Of a stretch of DNA of 64,000 nt, positions 1 through 8,367 are shown piece by piece. A model generated the notes under the pieces. It searched no databases. It saw only the letters and a program-made list of their open reading frames with translations, and was not told the DNA's origin. This DNA comes from Saccharopolyspora gloriosae (GTDB taxonomy: Bacteria > Actinomycetota > Actinomycetes > Mycobacteriales > Pseudonocardiaceae). The stretch lies in assembly GCF_022828475.1 (NCBI RefSeq), contig NZ_CP059557.1, forward strand, positions 4,015,470 through 4,079,469, given 5' to 3'. A program made the position numbers and the translations under genes. Position 1 is the stretch's first letter. Each line of letters opens with the position of its first letter.

Positions 1-1056
1 CACGCCCGCGATCCGAGCGCGGGCGGCTGCGGCGAGTCCCGCCGCCCACGGCGGGTCCGCCAGCAGGCTCGCGACGGCCGAGCCGAGCAGGTCCGGGCGA
101 GCCGGTGGGACGAGCAGTCCCGTCACCCCCGGCACGATCACGTCGCCGATCGCGTTCACCGCCGTGGCCACCACCGGCACGCCACCGCTCATCGCCTCCA
201 CCACCGCCAGCGGCAGTCCCTCGTAGCGGCTGGACTGCACGAACACGTCGAATGCCTGCACCAGTTCGGCCGCGTCGGGGCGGTCCCCGGCCAGCTCGAC
301 GCGGACGCCGAGGCGGGCCGCCGCCGACCGCACCCGCGCGGCGCGTTCGCCGTCGCCGATCCACACGCCGATCACGTCCGGCCTGCGCAGCGCCGCCAAC
401 GCGCGGACCCAGTCCTCCGGGGCCTTCTGGTAGACGAGCCTGCCGACCGCTCCGACGACGGTCGCCGCCGGTGGCAGTCCCAGCTCGCGGCGGGCCTGGC
501 CGGGCCGGATCGGGACGGGGCGCACCGCGACTCCGGTGGTGCGCACTCGTTCCGGCGCGATGAGACCGCGCCGGACGGCTTCGACGGCCACGCCGGTGCC
601 GACGCACAGCGCCACATCGGTGACTCCGCCCAGGGCGCGTTCCACCGCCAGGTAAGCCTGCCTGCGCGGTGCGCGCTGGAACTCGTGGAACGGGAAGCCG
701 TGGTAGGAGTGCACGATCCGGGCCGCTCCGGCCCGGGCCGCCGCGACCCGGCCGAGCGCCCCGGCTTTCGCGCAGTGGGTGTGCACCACGTCGAACGAGC
801 CGCGGCGCAGCAGCGCGGTGAGGCGTCGCAGCGCCCGCAGATCGTCGGCAGGGGCGATCGGGGCGCGCAGCGCCGGTTCGAGCACGGTCGCCAGTCCCGC
901 GTCGGTGGCCTCCCGCAGCAACCGCCCACCGCTGCCGGTGATCACGGTGACGTCGAACTCGCGCGGATCCAGCCCCAGCGCCCCGCGCAGCGCCATCGCA
1001 CCCGCGCCGCCTTCGAGCCTGGTGATGATCGTGGCGACGCGCGGCCTGCGGCTCAT
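1..1056 (-). CDS. GT4-family glycosyltransferase, C-terminus cut by window edge
   Basis: The reading frame begins at ATG 1056 and runs open to base 1, giving 352 residues without a stop, so the C-terminus lies outside the window. The N-terminus (MSRRPRVATIITRLEGG) opens a Rossmann-type donor fold. A DVVHTHCAKAGALGR segment near residue 90 is typical of GT-B enzymes, and an E-x7-E motif (EGLPLAVVEAM) lies in the C-terminal half, as in GT4 retaining transferases. It probably adds a sugar from a nucleotide donor to a lipid-linked oligosaccharide on the cytoplasmic face. Its start overlaps the stop of the upstream regulator gene as ATGA, so the two are translationally coupled. The family call is firm; donor and acceptor cannot be read from sequence. 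Confidence 0.85.
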   Translation of the reverse strand, partial: MSRRPRVATIITRLEGGAGAMALRGALGLDPREFDVTVITGSGGRLLREATDAGLATVLEPALRAPIAPADDLRALRRLTALLRRGSFDVVHTHCAKAGALGRVAAARAGAARIVHSYHGFPFHEFQRAPRRQAYLAVERALGGVTDVALCVGTGVAVEAVRRGLIAPERVRTTGVAVRPVPIRPGQARRELGLPPAATVVGAVGRLVYQKAPEDWVRALAALRRPDVIGVWIGDGERAARVRSAAARLGVRVELAGDRPDAAELVQAFDVFVQSSRYEGLPLAVVEAMSGGVPVVATAVNAIGDVIVPGVTGLLVPPARPDLLGSAVASLLADPPWAAGLAAAARARIAGV

Positions 1057-1757
1057 CGGGGATCCGGCGGGGCGAGTTCCCCGGCGGAACCGGGTGGGGC
1101 CGCGTTGGTGCGCAGGCCCGCCGCTGCCGCCACGCTCACCGCCTCCAGCTGGGAGTGCACGCGCAGTTTCGCGAGGATGCTGCGGGTGTGCGTGCGGACC
1201 GTCTCCGCGGAGATCCGCAGTTCCTCCGCGATGCGGCTGCCGCGTTTGCCGTCGACCATGCCGCGCAGCACGTCGCGTTCCCGGTCGCTGAGCACGTCCA
1301 GCGGCCCGTCCCGCCGACCGGCGCGCACCACGTCCTCCCGCAACCGCACCAGGATCTCGCCGAGCACTTCCGGCGGGTACCACGCGTGCCCCGCGGACAC
1401 GCCGCGCAGCACGGTCGTCAGTTCCTCCACACCGCACTCCTTCGGCACCCAGCCCGCCGCTCCGGCCCGTGCCGCGTCCACCGCGCGCCGCCGGTCGAGA
1501 CCTCCGGTGAGCACCACGACCCGCACCTCGGGGCGCCGCGCTCGCACCGCCGCCACCAGGTCGCCGGTGGAGTGCACCGGGTCCACGTCGATGGTCACGA
1601 CGTCGGGGCGCAGCCGGTCCACCATCGCCGGCAGCTGCGGGTCGTCGGTGGCGCAGCGGCCCACCACCCAGATGTCGCCCGCTTCGGAGAGCCGGGCGCT
1701 CAGCGCCTCGGTGAGCATGAGGTGGTCGTCGACCATCAGCAGCCGCAGCACGTTCAC
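1053..1757 (-). CDS. NarL/LuxR-type response regulator
   Basis: It has an N-terminal receiver domain starting LRLLMVDDH, with acidic pocket DD and a probable phospho-acceptor Asp in VVTIDVDP. This is followed by a C-terminal LuxR helix-turn-helix (LSDRERDVLRGMVDGK ... ETVRTHTRSILAKL). The length, about 234 residues, is normal for NarL-type regulators. No histidine kinase is adjacent in the window. The start is uncertain: GTG codons at 1760, 1757 and 1751 are all in frame, and a GGTGAG stretch sits just upstream; 1757 gives the family-like N-terminus VNVLRLLMVDDH. It lies inside the polysaccharide locus and is coupled by ATGA to the GT4 gene downstream, so it probably controls that locus, which is inference. 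Confidence 0.88.
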   Translation of the reverse strand: MNVLRLLMVDDHLMLTEALSARLSEAGDIWVVGRCATDDPQLPAMVDRLRPDVVTIDVDPVHSTGDLVAAVRARRPEVRVVVLTGGLDRRRAVDAARAGAAGWVPKECGVEELTTVLRGVSAGHAWYPPEVLGEILVRLREDVVRAGRRDGPLDVLSDRERDVLRGMVDGKRGSRIAEELRISAETVRTHTRSILAKLRVHSQLEAVSVAAAAGLRTNAAPPGSAGELAPPDPR

Positions 1758-1848
1758 CACCTCACCGTCGCGCCCGGACGTCCGGAAGTCCTCATCCAAC
1801 TGCGGGAGCACCACCGATTCGTCCCGGGACGACCGGGTGAACCTCCCG

Positions 1849-1955
1849 CATCCGTGTGCTGCCGAGCAGTGACCACCCGAGCGACCGGCACCGGCGAAGC
1901 TCAGCGCTCTTCCCGCGTGGACGCCGCTGTCGCCGAGCGAGCGCTCGAGACATCG
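1849..1955 (+). repeat. Degenerate copy (D) of dispersed hairpin repeat
   Basis: The stretch shares GAGCAGTGACCACC and ACCGGCACCGGCG-like blocks, in the same order, with the full copies at 3405 and 14359. It keeps a weaker internal inverted repeat (CTCAGCGCTC against GAGCGCTCGAG). The 3' half of the element is missing or unrecognisable. It sits between two minus-strand genes, the response regulator and the GT2 glycosyltransferase. Confidence 0.5.
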
Positions 1956-1993
1956 GCCGCCACACCGCCCAGGGACGCGGCAACGCCGAGCCC

Positions 1994-3355
1994 TTACGCG
2001 GCGGATTCCGCATCCGCGCCCTCGATGCTGTGGCGGCGTGGACTGCTCCAGCGACCGCTGGAGCGGGACCACCACGCCAACGGCAGCGAGGACAACGAGA
2101 TCGCCGAGTCCACCACTCGCAGCGGCAGGAACAGCCACGCGTAGAGCAGGAACCGGGGCTGGCGCAGGATGAGCGTCACCACACAGGTCAGCAACAGGTC
2201 CGGCAGCACGATCCCCAGCAGCAGCGCGGGAATCGTCAGATACCCGGACACCGCCTCATAAGTCCCAGCGAACCACGGCACCGTCAGCACGCCCACCGCC
2301 AGCTCCGGTATCAGCAGCACCGACAGCACCACCGGCAGCAGCACCAACATGATGCTGCTGGTCAACAGCTCCAAGAGCAGCAACGTGAGCATCCCGGTGA
2401 ACAGGTTCAGCCGCGGCGGGTGCCTGCGCACCGTTTGCCACAGTCCGAGCGCCCAACGCCGCGACTGGCGCACGTAGTCGCGCAGGGTGCCAGGGTCCTG
2501 AGTGGCCGCGACCGCCGACGGCGTGAAACCGACCTTGCCGAGCCGCTTCTGGTACACCTCGAAGGTCATGTTGAAGTCCTCGATGACGAGTCCCGGCGGG
2601 TTCACCTCGATGTTCGGCAGCACATCGGTGCGGTAGATGCTGGCGAAGCCCGGCACGATGTGCGTCGCGTTGACGTGCCGCCAGGTCTGGCCGAACTTCA
2701 ACAGGTACTGCGTCATCGAGTAGATCCGCTGCCGGTGGAACGCCACCAGCCGGCCGGCGAACGACAGCGAGCGGTCCCGCCACGAGGTGCGCACGCATCC
2801 GGCGACGGCCACCACGTCCGGATCGTCGAACAACGGCAGCGCGGCGCTGAAGTAGCCCGGTTCCACCCGCGTGTCGGCGTCCAGCAGCATCACCAGGCGG
2901 TACCGCCGCACCAGCCGGAACCGGCGGATGCCGACCTGCAGCGCGCCCGCCTTGCCGACGTTCTCATCGGTGCTGATCACGTTCACCCCGGCGCGGCGGG
3001 CGAATTCGACGGTGCGATCGCTGGAGCCGTCGGAGACCACGTGCACCTGCTTGGGCGGGATCAGCGCGGTGATCGCCCGCAGGCTCTCCTTGATGACCAG
3101 TTCCTCGTTGTGCGCGGCGATGAGCACCGCGACGTCGGTGATCTTCAGGTTCGTCGGCCGCCGCAGGCGGTGCCTGCCGGGCAGTTCCTTCTTCTCGCGG
3201 TGCGCCTGCAGATCGGTGACCTTCGCCCGGCGCGGCCGCATTCTGGTCCGCAAGGATCCGTGCCACCCGTCGAGCACCCGCAACAACCCGATCAGACCCC
3301 ACAGCGTGAAGTTCGCCCCGAACACCACGATGGCCAGAACCCACCACGGAATCAT
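1994..3355 (-). CDS. Processive GT2 membrane glycosyltransferase (PgaC/IcaA-like)
   Basis: The protein has 453 residues starting at ATG 3355, with GGGGGAG placed 5 nt upstream. There is an N-terminal membrane helix (WWVLAIVVFGANFTLWG). The GT2 core follows, with VAVLIAAHNEE, SDGSSDRT, the metal-binding LDADTRVEPG, an acceptor motif IEDFNMTFEV and QSRRW, the Q-x-x-R-W signature of processive beta-glycosyltransferases. Three or four C-terminal helices follow. The family polymerises and exports poly-N-acetylglucosamine, cellulose or hyaluronan-like chains, using UDP-sugars on the cytoplasmic side. The nearby NodB-type deacetylase and GH18 hydrolase fit an N-acetylglucosamine-type polymer, which is inference. 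A dispersed repeat separates it from the GH18 gene upstream. Confidence 0.87.
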   Translation of the reverse strand: MIPWWVLAIVVFGANFTLWGLIGLLRVLDGWHGSLRTRMRPRRAKVTDLQAHREKKELPGRHRLRRPTNLKITDVAVLIAAHNEELVIKESLRAITALIPPKQVHVVSDGSSDRTVEFARRAGVNVISTDENVGKAGALQVGIRRFRLVRRYRLVMLLDADTRVEPGYFSAALPLFDDPDVVAVAGCVRTSWRDRSLSFAGRLVAFHRQRIYSMTQYLLKFGQTWRHVNATHIVPGFASIYRTDVLPNIEVNPPGLVIEDFNMTFEVYQKRLGKVGFTPSAVAATQDPGTLRDYVRQSRRWALGLWQTVRRHPPRLNLFTGMLTLLLLELLTSSIMLVLLPVVLSVLLIPELAVGVLTVPWFAGTYEAVSGYLTIPALLLGIVLPDLLLTCVVTLILRQPRFLLYAWLFLPLRVVDSAISLSSLPLAWWSRSSGRWSSPRRHSIEGADAESAA

Positions 3356-3404
3356 GCCCAGCTCCCCCTTGAACGCCCGTGCACAGCGGTTTTTGATCCG
3401 TGTC

Positions 3405-3583
3405 TTGTCAGCGGCGAAGCCGATGAGCAGTGACCACCTGAGCAGCCCGGCCACCGGCGGGTTCTCAGCGGCCTTCTCGCGAGGACAGCGATTTCGTGGT
3501 GTAGGGAGCTACATGAGAAATCGATCCCGCAGCGAGGAGGCCGCTGAGGTTCCGCTACCCGACCCGCTACGCAGAACATTCCG
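3405..3583 (+). repeat. Dispersed hairpin repeat, copy A
   Basis: This is a copy of the element also found at 14359-14529 (plus) and 36794-36972 (minus). A 17-bp stem pairs 3464-3480 (CTCAGCGGCCTTCTCGC) with 3532-3548 and has one G-T wobble. Inside it a second hairpin pairs CGATTTC (3489-3495) with GAAATCG (3517-3523), then TGTAG with CTACA around a GGAG loop. It fills the gap between the GH18 gene (upstream) and the GT2 gene (downstream) on the minus strand. It shows no terminator-type T-run. Confidence 0.8.
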
Positions 3584-3592
3584 GAGACCCCT

Positions 3593-4876
3593 TCATTCGC
3601 TCACCGGAAGGCTTTCGGCCAGGCGGTTCCAGGTGGAGGTGTCCTCGTAGCCGTACATCCACAGGTAGACGCCGCGGATTCCGGAACCGCGGGCCACTTC
3701 GAACTTCGCCTTGGAGCTGACGGAGTTCTCGAACCACACCTCGTGTTCGCGGCCGCGCTCGTCGGTGTAGCGGAACCAGGGGGTCTGGCTCACCGGGTCG
3801 TAGTGCGTCTCCGCGCGGTGCTGGGTGGCGAGCTGGAACGCCTGCAACCAGGTGAGGTTGGTGCCGTGCTCGCCCACCCAGTCGTAGCCGTAGAGCGGGA
3901 TGCCCAGCACGATGCGTTCCGGCGGGATCTTCGACTTGGCGTACTGCACGACATCGCGCACCCACGCGATCGGCGCGACCGGCCCGGGCGGCGAGGTTCC
4001 CCAGTGGAAGTCGTAACCCATCAGCCGCACCTGGTCGGCTGCCCGGCCGATCGCGACGAAGTCCTGCGCCACGTTGCGCTCGTCGTAGCCGACGTCGCTG
4101 GCCTTGGCGAACACCGCGACCGACAGGGTTTTGCCTTCCGCGTGCAGCTTGGCGCCCAGTTCGGTGACGAACGCGCTGAACACCTCCCGATCCCCGGAGC
4201 GCAGGTTCTCGTAGTCGATGTCGATGCCCTCATAGTCCTCCCGTTCGACGAGGTCGACGATCTCCCGCACGTGCCGGTCCCGCAGCCGTGGATCGTGCAG
4301 CACTTTCGCGACCGGTTCGTAAGCCCAGCGGCCGTCGGTGATGTTGGCCAGCGAGGCCACCACCGGCACCCCGGCGTCGCGCAACTTGCCGACCTGCTCG
4401 GTCACCTCGGCGGCCCGCTCCGGCGGGAACTGGTGGGTGATGCGTCCGTCGTCGCCGAGCCCGTAGATCCACGGTGAGACCTCGTTCACCGAGTCCCGGT
4501 TGGCGACCACGGTGGCCGTCCCGTTGTCGAGGTTCCAGAACGGCAGCGAGGCGACCACGAGCGTTCCGGGCTTCGACGGCGACATCATGCGCGGGGCGGC
4601 CATCACGACCACCAGCAGCGCGGCGATCGCGATGAGCGCGACGAACCAGATCGATCCGCCGAAGTGGCGGACCCGGCGCGCACGGGGGCTCCGCGCGCGA
4701 TCCAGCGCCCTTGGCTGCTGCGCCGGTTCCGGTGCTTGTGCCCCGGTTCCGTTCCGCGACCGCCACCACGTCGCGATTCGCTTGCCGATCCCGCCGCCCG
4801 CTGATCCGTCCGCAGCGGAGCCCGGACGTGTGGCCACTTCATCTCGCTCGCCCTCCCGCACCCCGTCGTCGTGCAT
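3593..4876 (-). CDS. Membrane-anchored GH18-type glycoside hydrolase
   Basis: The protein has 427 residues. A basic, low-complexity cytoplasmic N-terminus (1-74) is followed by one transmembrane anchor at about 75-95 (SIWFVALIAIAALLVVVMA). The extracytoplasmic (beta/alpha)8 domain carries the catalytic GH18 motif DYEGIDIDYENL near residues 214-225, which matches DxxDxDxE with Glu as acid/base. It resembles the YaaH/SleL group of spore-cortex and peptidoglycan N-acetylglucosaminidases and chitinase-like proteins. It probably trims or releases an N-acetylhexosamine polymer made by the neighbouring GT2. The gene follows the epimerase by 10 nt in the same operon. Its stop lies just beyond repeat copy A. 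Confidence 0.85.
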   Translation of the reverse strand: MHDDGVREGERDEVATRPGSAADGSAGGGIGKRIATWWRSRNGTGAQAPEPAQQPRALDRARSPRARRVRHFGGSIWFVALIAIAALLVVVMAAPRMMSPSKPGTLVVASLPFWNLDNGTATVVANRDSVNEVSPWIYGLGDDGRITHQFPPERAAEVTEQVGKLRDAGVPVVASLANITDGRWAYEPVAKVLHDPRLRDRHVREIVDLVEREDYEGIDIDYENLRSGDREVFSAFVTELGAKLHAEGKTLSVAVFAKASDVGYDERNVAQDFVAIGRAADQVRLMGYDFHWGTSPPGPVAPIAWVRDVVQYAKSKIPPERIVLGIPLYGYDWVGEHGTNLTWLQAFQLATQHRAETHYDPVSQTPWFRYTDERGREHEVWFENSVSSKAKFEVARGSGIRGVYLWMYGYEDTSTWNRLAESLPVSE

Positions 4877-4886
4877 GTCTCCCCCG

Positions 4887-5861
4887 CTATGCCGACACGA
4901 CCTGTGCGGCGCGCGTCTGCTCGTCGATGACGGCGCGGATGATGTCGTCGAGCGTGCGGGTGGGCTGGAAACCGATCAGCGCCCGCGCCTTCCCGCAGTC
5001 CGGAACCCGTCGCTGCAGGTCTTCGTAGCCCGGCCCGTATGCGTCCTCATAGGACATCTTCACGACGCCGGCGTTGGATCCGGTCAGTTCCATCACCTTC
5101 GTCGCCAGTTCCATGATGGACACTTGCTCGGTGCTGCCGAGGTTGATCGCGGTCCCGTTCGCCTCGGGCAGATCCATCAGCCGCACCAGCGCCGGCACCA
5201 CGTCCAGCACGTGGCAGAAGCAGCGGACCTGGTGCCCGGTGCCGAACACGGTCAGCGGCCGGTTGTTGAGCGCCTGGCTCACCAGCCGCGGAATGACCAT
5301 GCCGTAGCGCCCGCTCTGCCGGGGTCCGACCGTGTTGAACAGCCGCACGATCGTCGCGTTCAACCCGAGTTCCCGGACGTAGGAGCAGGTCAGGCTTTCG
5401 TCGATCGCCTTGGCCTCGGAGTAGGTCCAGCGGGTCTTGAGCGGCGAGCCGATCAGCCGGTCGTCGGTCTCGGACAGGCCCGGCTTGGTGTTCTTGCCGT
5501 AGATCTCGCTGGTGGAGGCCACCAGCACGCGGACCCCGTTGCGGTGCGCCGAATCGAGCACGTTCTCGGTGCCGTGCACGTTGGTGAGCAGGCTGCGCAG
5601 GGTGCGTTCCTGGATGACGAACGCACCCACGGCCGCCGCCAGGTGGAACACCACGTCCACTTCGGACACCAGATCGTCGATGAGGGAACCGTCCAGGATG
5701 GTGCCCTGCACGAAGCGGAAAGCCGGTGCGTTCTCCGGCAGGTTCGCCTTGCTGCCGGTGCTCAAATCGTCCACGCCCACCACGGTGTGCCCCTCGGCGA
5801 GCAGCCATTCGACCAGGTGCGATCCGATGAACCCGGCCGCTCCGGTGACCAATGCCCTCAT
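4887..5861 (-). CDS. NAD-dependent sugar epimerase/dehydratase
   Basis: An extended short-chain dehydrogenase of 324 residues: NAD-binding GAAGFIGSH at the N-terminus, STSEIYGK, and the catalytic pair in YSEAK. The segments NTVGPRQSGRYGMVIPRLV and GSTEQVSIMELA are typical of UDP-glucose/UDP-glucuronate epimerases and decarboxylases. It should interconvert a nucleotide sugar for the polysaccharide; with the UDP-sugar dehydrogenase in the same locus, a uronic-acid substrate is plausible. The ATG at 5861 overlaps the TGA of the GT4 gene (ATGA). Confidence 0.88.
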   Translation of the reverse strand: MRALVTGAAGFIGSHLVEWLLAEGHTVVGVDDLSTGSKANLPENAPAFRFVQGTILDGSLIDDLVSEVDVVFHLAAAVGAFVIQERTLRSLLTNVHGTENVLDSAHRNGVRVLVASTSEIYGKNTKPGLSETDDRLIGSPLKTRWTYSEAKAIDESLTCSYVRELGLNATIVRLFNTVGPRQSGRYGMVIPRLVSQALNNRPLTVFGTGHQVRCFCHVLDVVPALVRLMDLPEANGTAINLGSTEQVSIMELATKVMELTGSNAGVVKMSYEDAYGPGYEDLQRRVPDCGKARALIGFQPTRTLDDIIRAVIDEQTRAAQVVSA

Positions 5862-7012
5862 CGCACGCCTCCGCCCTGTTCCGCGGCCAGCGGCCGGTTC
5901 GCCCCGCGCCGGGCGTTCGCCCCGCGCCTGGTGTTCGAGTGCAACCGTTCGTAGAGATCGTCGATGCGACCGGTGACCGCTTCGATGCCGTAGAGGTCCC
6001 GGATCACCGGAACATCGCCGCGCGGGCGCCGGTCGGTGACCTCGGCGGTGATCTCCTTGCGCATGCCGTCCACGTCGCCCGGAACCTGCCGGGCGCGATC
6101 GGTCCGGACGCCTTCCAGCGCCGGGCACGTCGTGTAGAGCACCGGCATCCCGTTGGCCAGCGCCTCCAGCACGGACAACCCGAACGTCTCCTGCGCCGAG
6201 GACGCCACGAACAGGTCGAACGCGGAGAGCATCGCGGACACGTCGTGGCGTTCACCGGCGAACACCACGTGCTCGGCCACGCCGAGCTCCGCGGCGAGCG
6301 CCTCCAGCCGTTCCCGTTCGGCGCCGCCGCCGACGATGAGCAGTTTCGCGCCCTCGCCCAGCAGCGGGGCCGCGGCCTCGATCACCATGTCGAAGCGCTT
6401 GTTCGCGTCCAGCCTGCCCAGCACGCCGATCACGTGAGCTCGTTCGTCGATGCCGTGCTCGGCCCGGACCCGCGCGCGGGCGGCCGAGTCGAAGCTGACG
6501 CGGCCGAAGTCGACGCCGTTCGGGATGACGCTGATCTTGTCCGCGCGCATCCCCCACTGGGCGAGCCGCCCGGCGACCGTCTCCGACACCGCGATGGTGC
6601 GTTGCGCGAACACGTCGGTGCCGAGGTAGAGCCCGCGGACTCCGGCGGTCATCCGCCTGCGCTCCAGGTGCGTCTCCCCGATCGAGTGCTCGGTGCCGAC
6701 CACCACCGGCGTACCGGCGAGCCGGGCGGCGAGCTTTCCGTAGACGCACGCCCGGTAGAGGTGGGTGTGCACCACGTCGTAGCCGCCCTCGCGGATCAGC
6801 GCCCGCATGCGCAGCACCGCGCCGACCTGCGTGTTGCTGGTCATGCCCAGATCGCGGACCCGAACACCGTCACCGGTGATCATGTCCGCGACGTCACCCG
6901 GGTTGTAGAGCGCGAGCACCTCCGAATCGTGCCGGGTGTGCTGCAGGATCGAGCGCAGCTGCAGCTCGGCGCCACCGACCGCCAGACCGGTGATCACGTG
7001 CAGAACCTTCAT
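5858..7012 (-). CDS. GT4-family glycosyltransferase
   Basis: A complete GT-B transferase of 384 residues. It has the N-terminal glycine loop GLAVGGAELQLRS, DVVHTHLYRACVYGK, an IPNGVD linker motif, GVLGRLDANKRFD, and the E-x7-E signature ETFGLSVLEAL. The C-terminus ends in an arginine-rich tail with the direct repeat RRGANARRGAN. The start ATG 7012 has GGGGAGGA upstream. Its start lies within the 3' end of the sugar-transferase ORF as read (see that entry). It probably extends the lipid-linked intermediate begun by that sugar transferase. Confidence 0.88.
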   Translation of the reverse strand: MKVLHVITGLAVGGAELQLRSILQHTRHDSEVLALYNPGDVADMITGDGVRVRDLGMTSNTQVGAVLRMRALIREGGYDVVHTHLYRACVYGKLAARLAGTPVVVGTEHSIGETHLERRRMTAGVRGLYLGTDVFAQRTIAVSETVAGRLAQWGMRADKISVIPNGVDFGRVSFDSAARARVRAEHGIDERAHVIGVLGRLDANKRFDMVIEAAAPLLGEGAKLLIVGGGAERERLEALAAELGVAEHVVFAGERHDVSAMLSAFDLFVASSAQETFGLSVLEALANGMPVLYTTCPALEGVRTDRARQVPGDVDGMRKEITAEVTDRRPRGDVPVIRDLYGIEAVTGRIDDLYERLHSNTRRGANARRGANRPLAAEQGGGVR

Positions 7013-8336
7013 TCCTGTCCTCCCCCATCGCGGTGGCCAGCACGATGCCGACCGTCCTGGCCACGACCACCACGTCCAGCCACGGCGTCCAGTTCTCGAT
7101 GTAGCGGTTGTCGAAATCGGCCCGCTCCGGGATCGAGGTGTCCCCGTGCAGGCCGTGCACCTGCGCCCAGCCCGTCATGCCGCCCCGCACCCGGTGCCGG
7201 TCGCGGTAGCGCGGGATCTCGCGGGCGAATCGTTCGGCGTAGCAGGGCCGTTCCGGTCTCGGCCCCACCACGGACATCTCGCCGCGCAGCACGTTGCTCA
7301 GCTGCGGCAGCTCGTCGAAGTGCGTTCCGCGCAGCCAACGGCTCAGCCCGGTCGTATCCGCGGCGGGCACCGACCAGCCCTGTTCGGTGCCGCCCGGGAT
7401 CGTGCGCAGCTTGACGACCGTCGCCGACCGGCCGGCTCCGGTGACCCGGCGCTGCCGGAACAGCGCCGCCCCACCACCGCCGAGGCGCACGGCCGCGGCC
7501 AGCGCCAGCAACAGCGGTGCCAGCACGACCAGCAGCGCACCGGCCAGCACCACGTCGAAGATCCGCTTCGCGCGCACCGCCGCACCGGTGTGCGCCCAGC
7601 GGCGCAGCGGCACCAGCGGAACCCCCCAGATCTCGTCCAGGAAGCGCTGCGGCACCGCCACGCCCAGCTCCGGCAGACCCGGCACCAGGTAGACGTCGGC
7701 GGGCAGCGGACGACAGGCGCGCACGATCGACACCAGGTCCGCGTCGGTGTCCCCGGCGCAGAGGATCACGCGGGTGACGCGGTGCCGGGCCACCAGCTCG
7801 CCCAGCCGGTGCGGGCGGCCCAGCACCGGCGTCCCGTCCGCGGCCGGTCCGTCGGCGAGGAATGCCGGTCGCAGACCGAACTCCGGGTGTTCCCGCAGCG
7901 CGCGGGAGATCCGCACGCCGACCGAACCGGCTCCCACGATCAGCACCTGTTCGACCAGCAGCCCCCGGCGGTGCGCGGCGCGCAGTCCCGCGTTCCCCGC
8001 GCCGCGGGCGAGCACCAGCGCACTCGCCCCCGCCGGGACCAGCCACCCGTCACCCGTCCACGGCACCAGCAGCGCGGCGGGCACCGCGGCGGCGAGCACC
8101 AACCGCGGAACCTGATCTCCGACGCGCAGGCAGACCCGGAGGCGATGCCCGCCGCCCGCGGCCAGCACTCCCAGCACCGCCACCACGTACAGCGCGCCGG
8201 GCAGTCCCGGCGTGCCCACCGCGAGCGCGGCCACGGTCACCGTGACCGCGTCGACCACCGGCCACAGCACCACCGGCAGCAGCCGTGGCGCCCCGCGCAC
8301 CCCGGTTCGCACCGGGCAACGCAGCGCGCACGGCAC
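6894..8336 (-). CDS. Polyprenyl-phosphate sugar transferase (WbaP/EpsE-type); ends distorted by probable missing bases
   Basis: As read, 480 residues. It has an N-terminal set of membrane helices (about 20-100), a CoA-binding-like NAD fold (VEQVLIVGAGSVGVRISRAL), then a membrane helix and the bacterial sugar-transferase domain with RIFDVVLAGALL, HFDELPQLSNVL, SVVGPRPE and WAQVHG. The family moves a sugar-1-phosphate onto undecaprenyl phosphate, the first step of exopolysaccharide assembly. Both ends look wrong. The last 118 bases run into the GT4 gene, and the GTG start leaves unused an ATG at 8371 that would overlap the preceding stop as ATGA. One extra C in the CCCC run near 8338 and one extra G in the GGGGG run near 7023 would give an N-terminus MSIADLRSGPAP... 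and an end ...AMGGGQE with the usual ATGA overlap. Confidence 0.82.
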   Translation of the reverse strand: MPCALRCPVRTGVRGAPRLLPVVLWPVVDAVTVTVAALAVGTPGLPGALYVVAVLGVLAAGGGHRLRVCLRVGDQVPRLVLAAAVPAALLVPWTGDGWLVPAGASALVLARGAGNAGLRAAHRRGLLVEQVLIVGAGSVGVRISRALREHPEFGLRPAFLADGPAADGTPVLGRPHRLGELVARHRVTRVILCAGDTDADLVSIVRACRPLPADVYLVPGLPELGVAVPQRFLDEIWGVPLVPLRRWAHTGAAVRAKRIFDVVLAGALLVVLAPLLLALAAAVRLGGGGAALFRQRRVTGAGRSATVVKLRTIPGGTEQGWSVPAADTTGLSRWLRGTHFDELPQLSNVLRGEMSVVGPRPERPCYAERFAREIPRYRDRHRVRGGMTGWAQVHGLHGDTSIPERADFDNRYIENWTPWLDVVVVARTVGIVLATAMGEDRNEGSARDHRSGGRWRRAAAALDPAAHPARFGGARALQPG

Positions 8337-8367
8337 GGGGCCGGGCCGGACCGCAGGTCGGCGATGC

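Noticed and set aside
685-2144. Long plus-strand open frames opposite the response-regulator and GT2 genes
   Set aside because: They are antisense shadows produced by high GC. They lack family motifs and ribosome sites, while the minus-strand frames carry complete domains.
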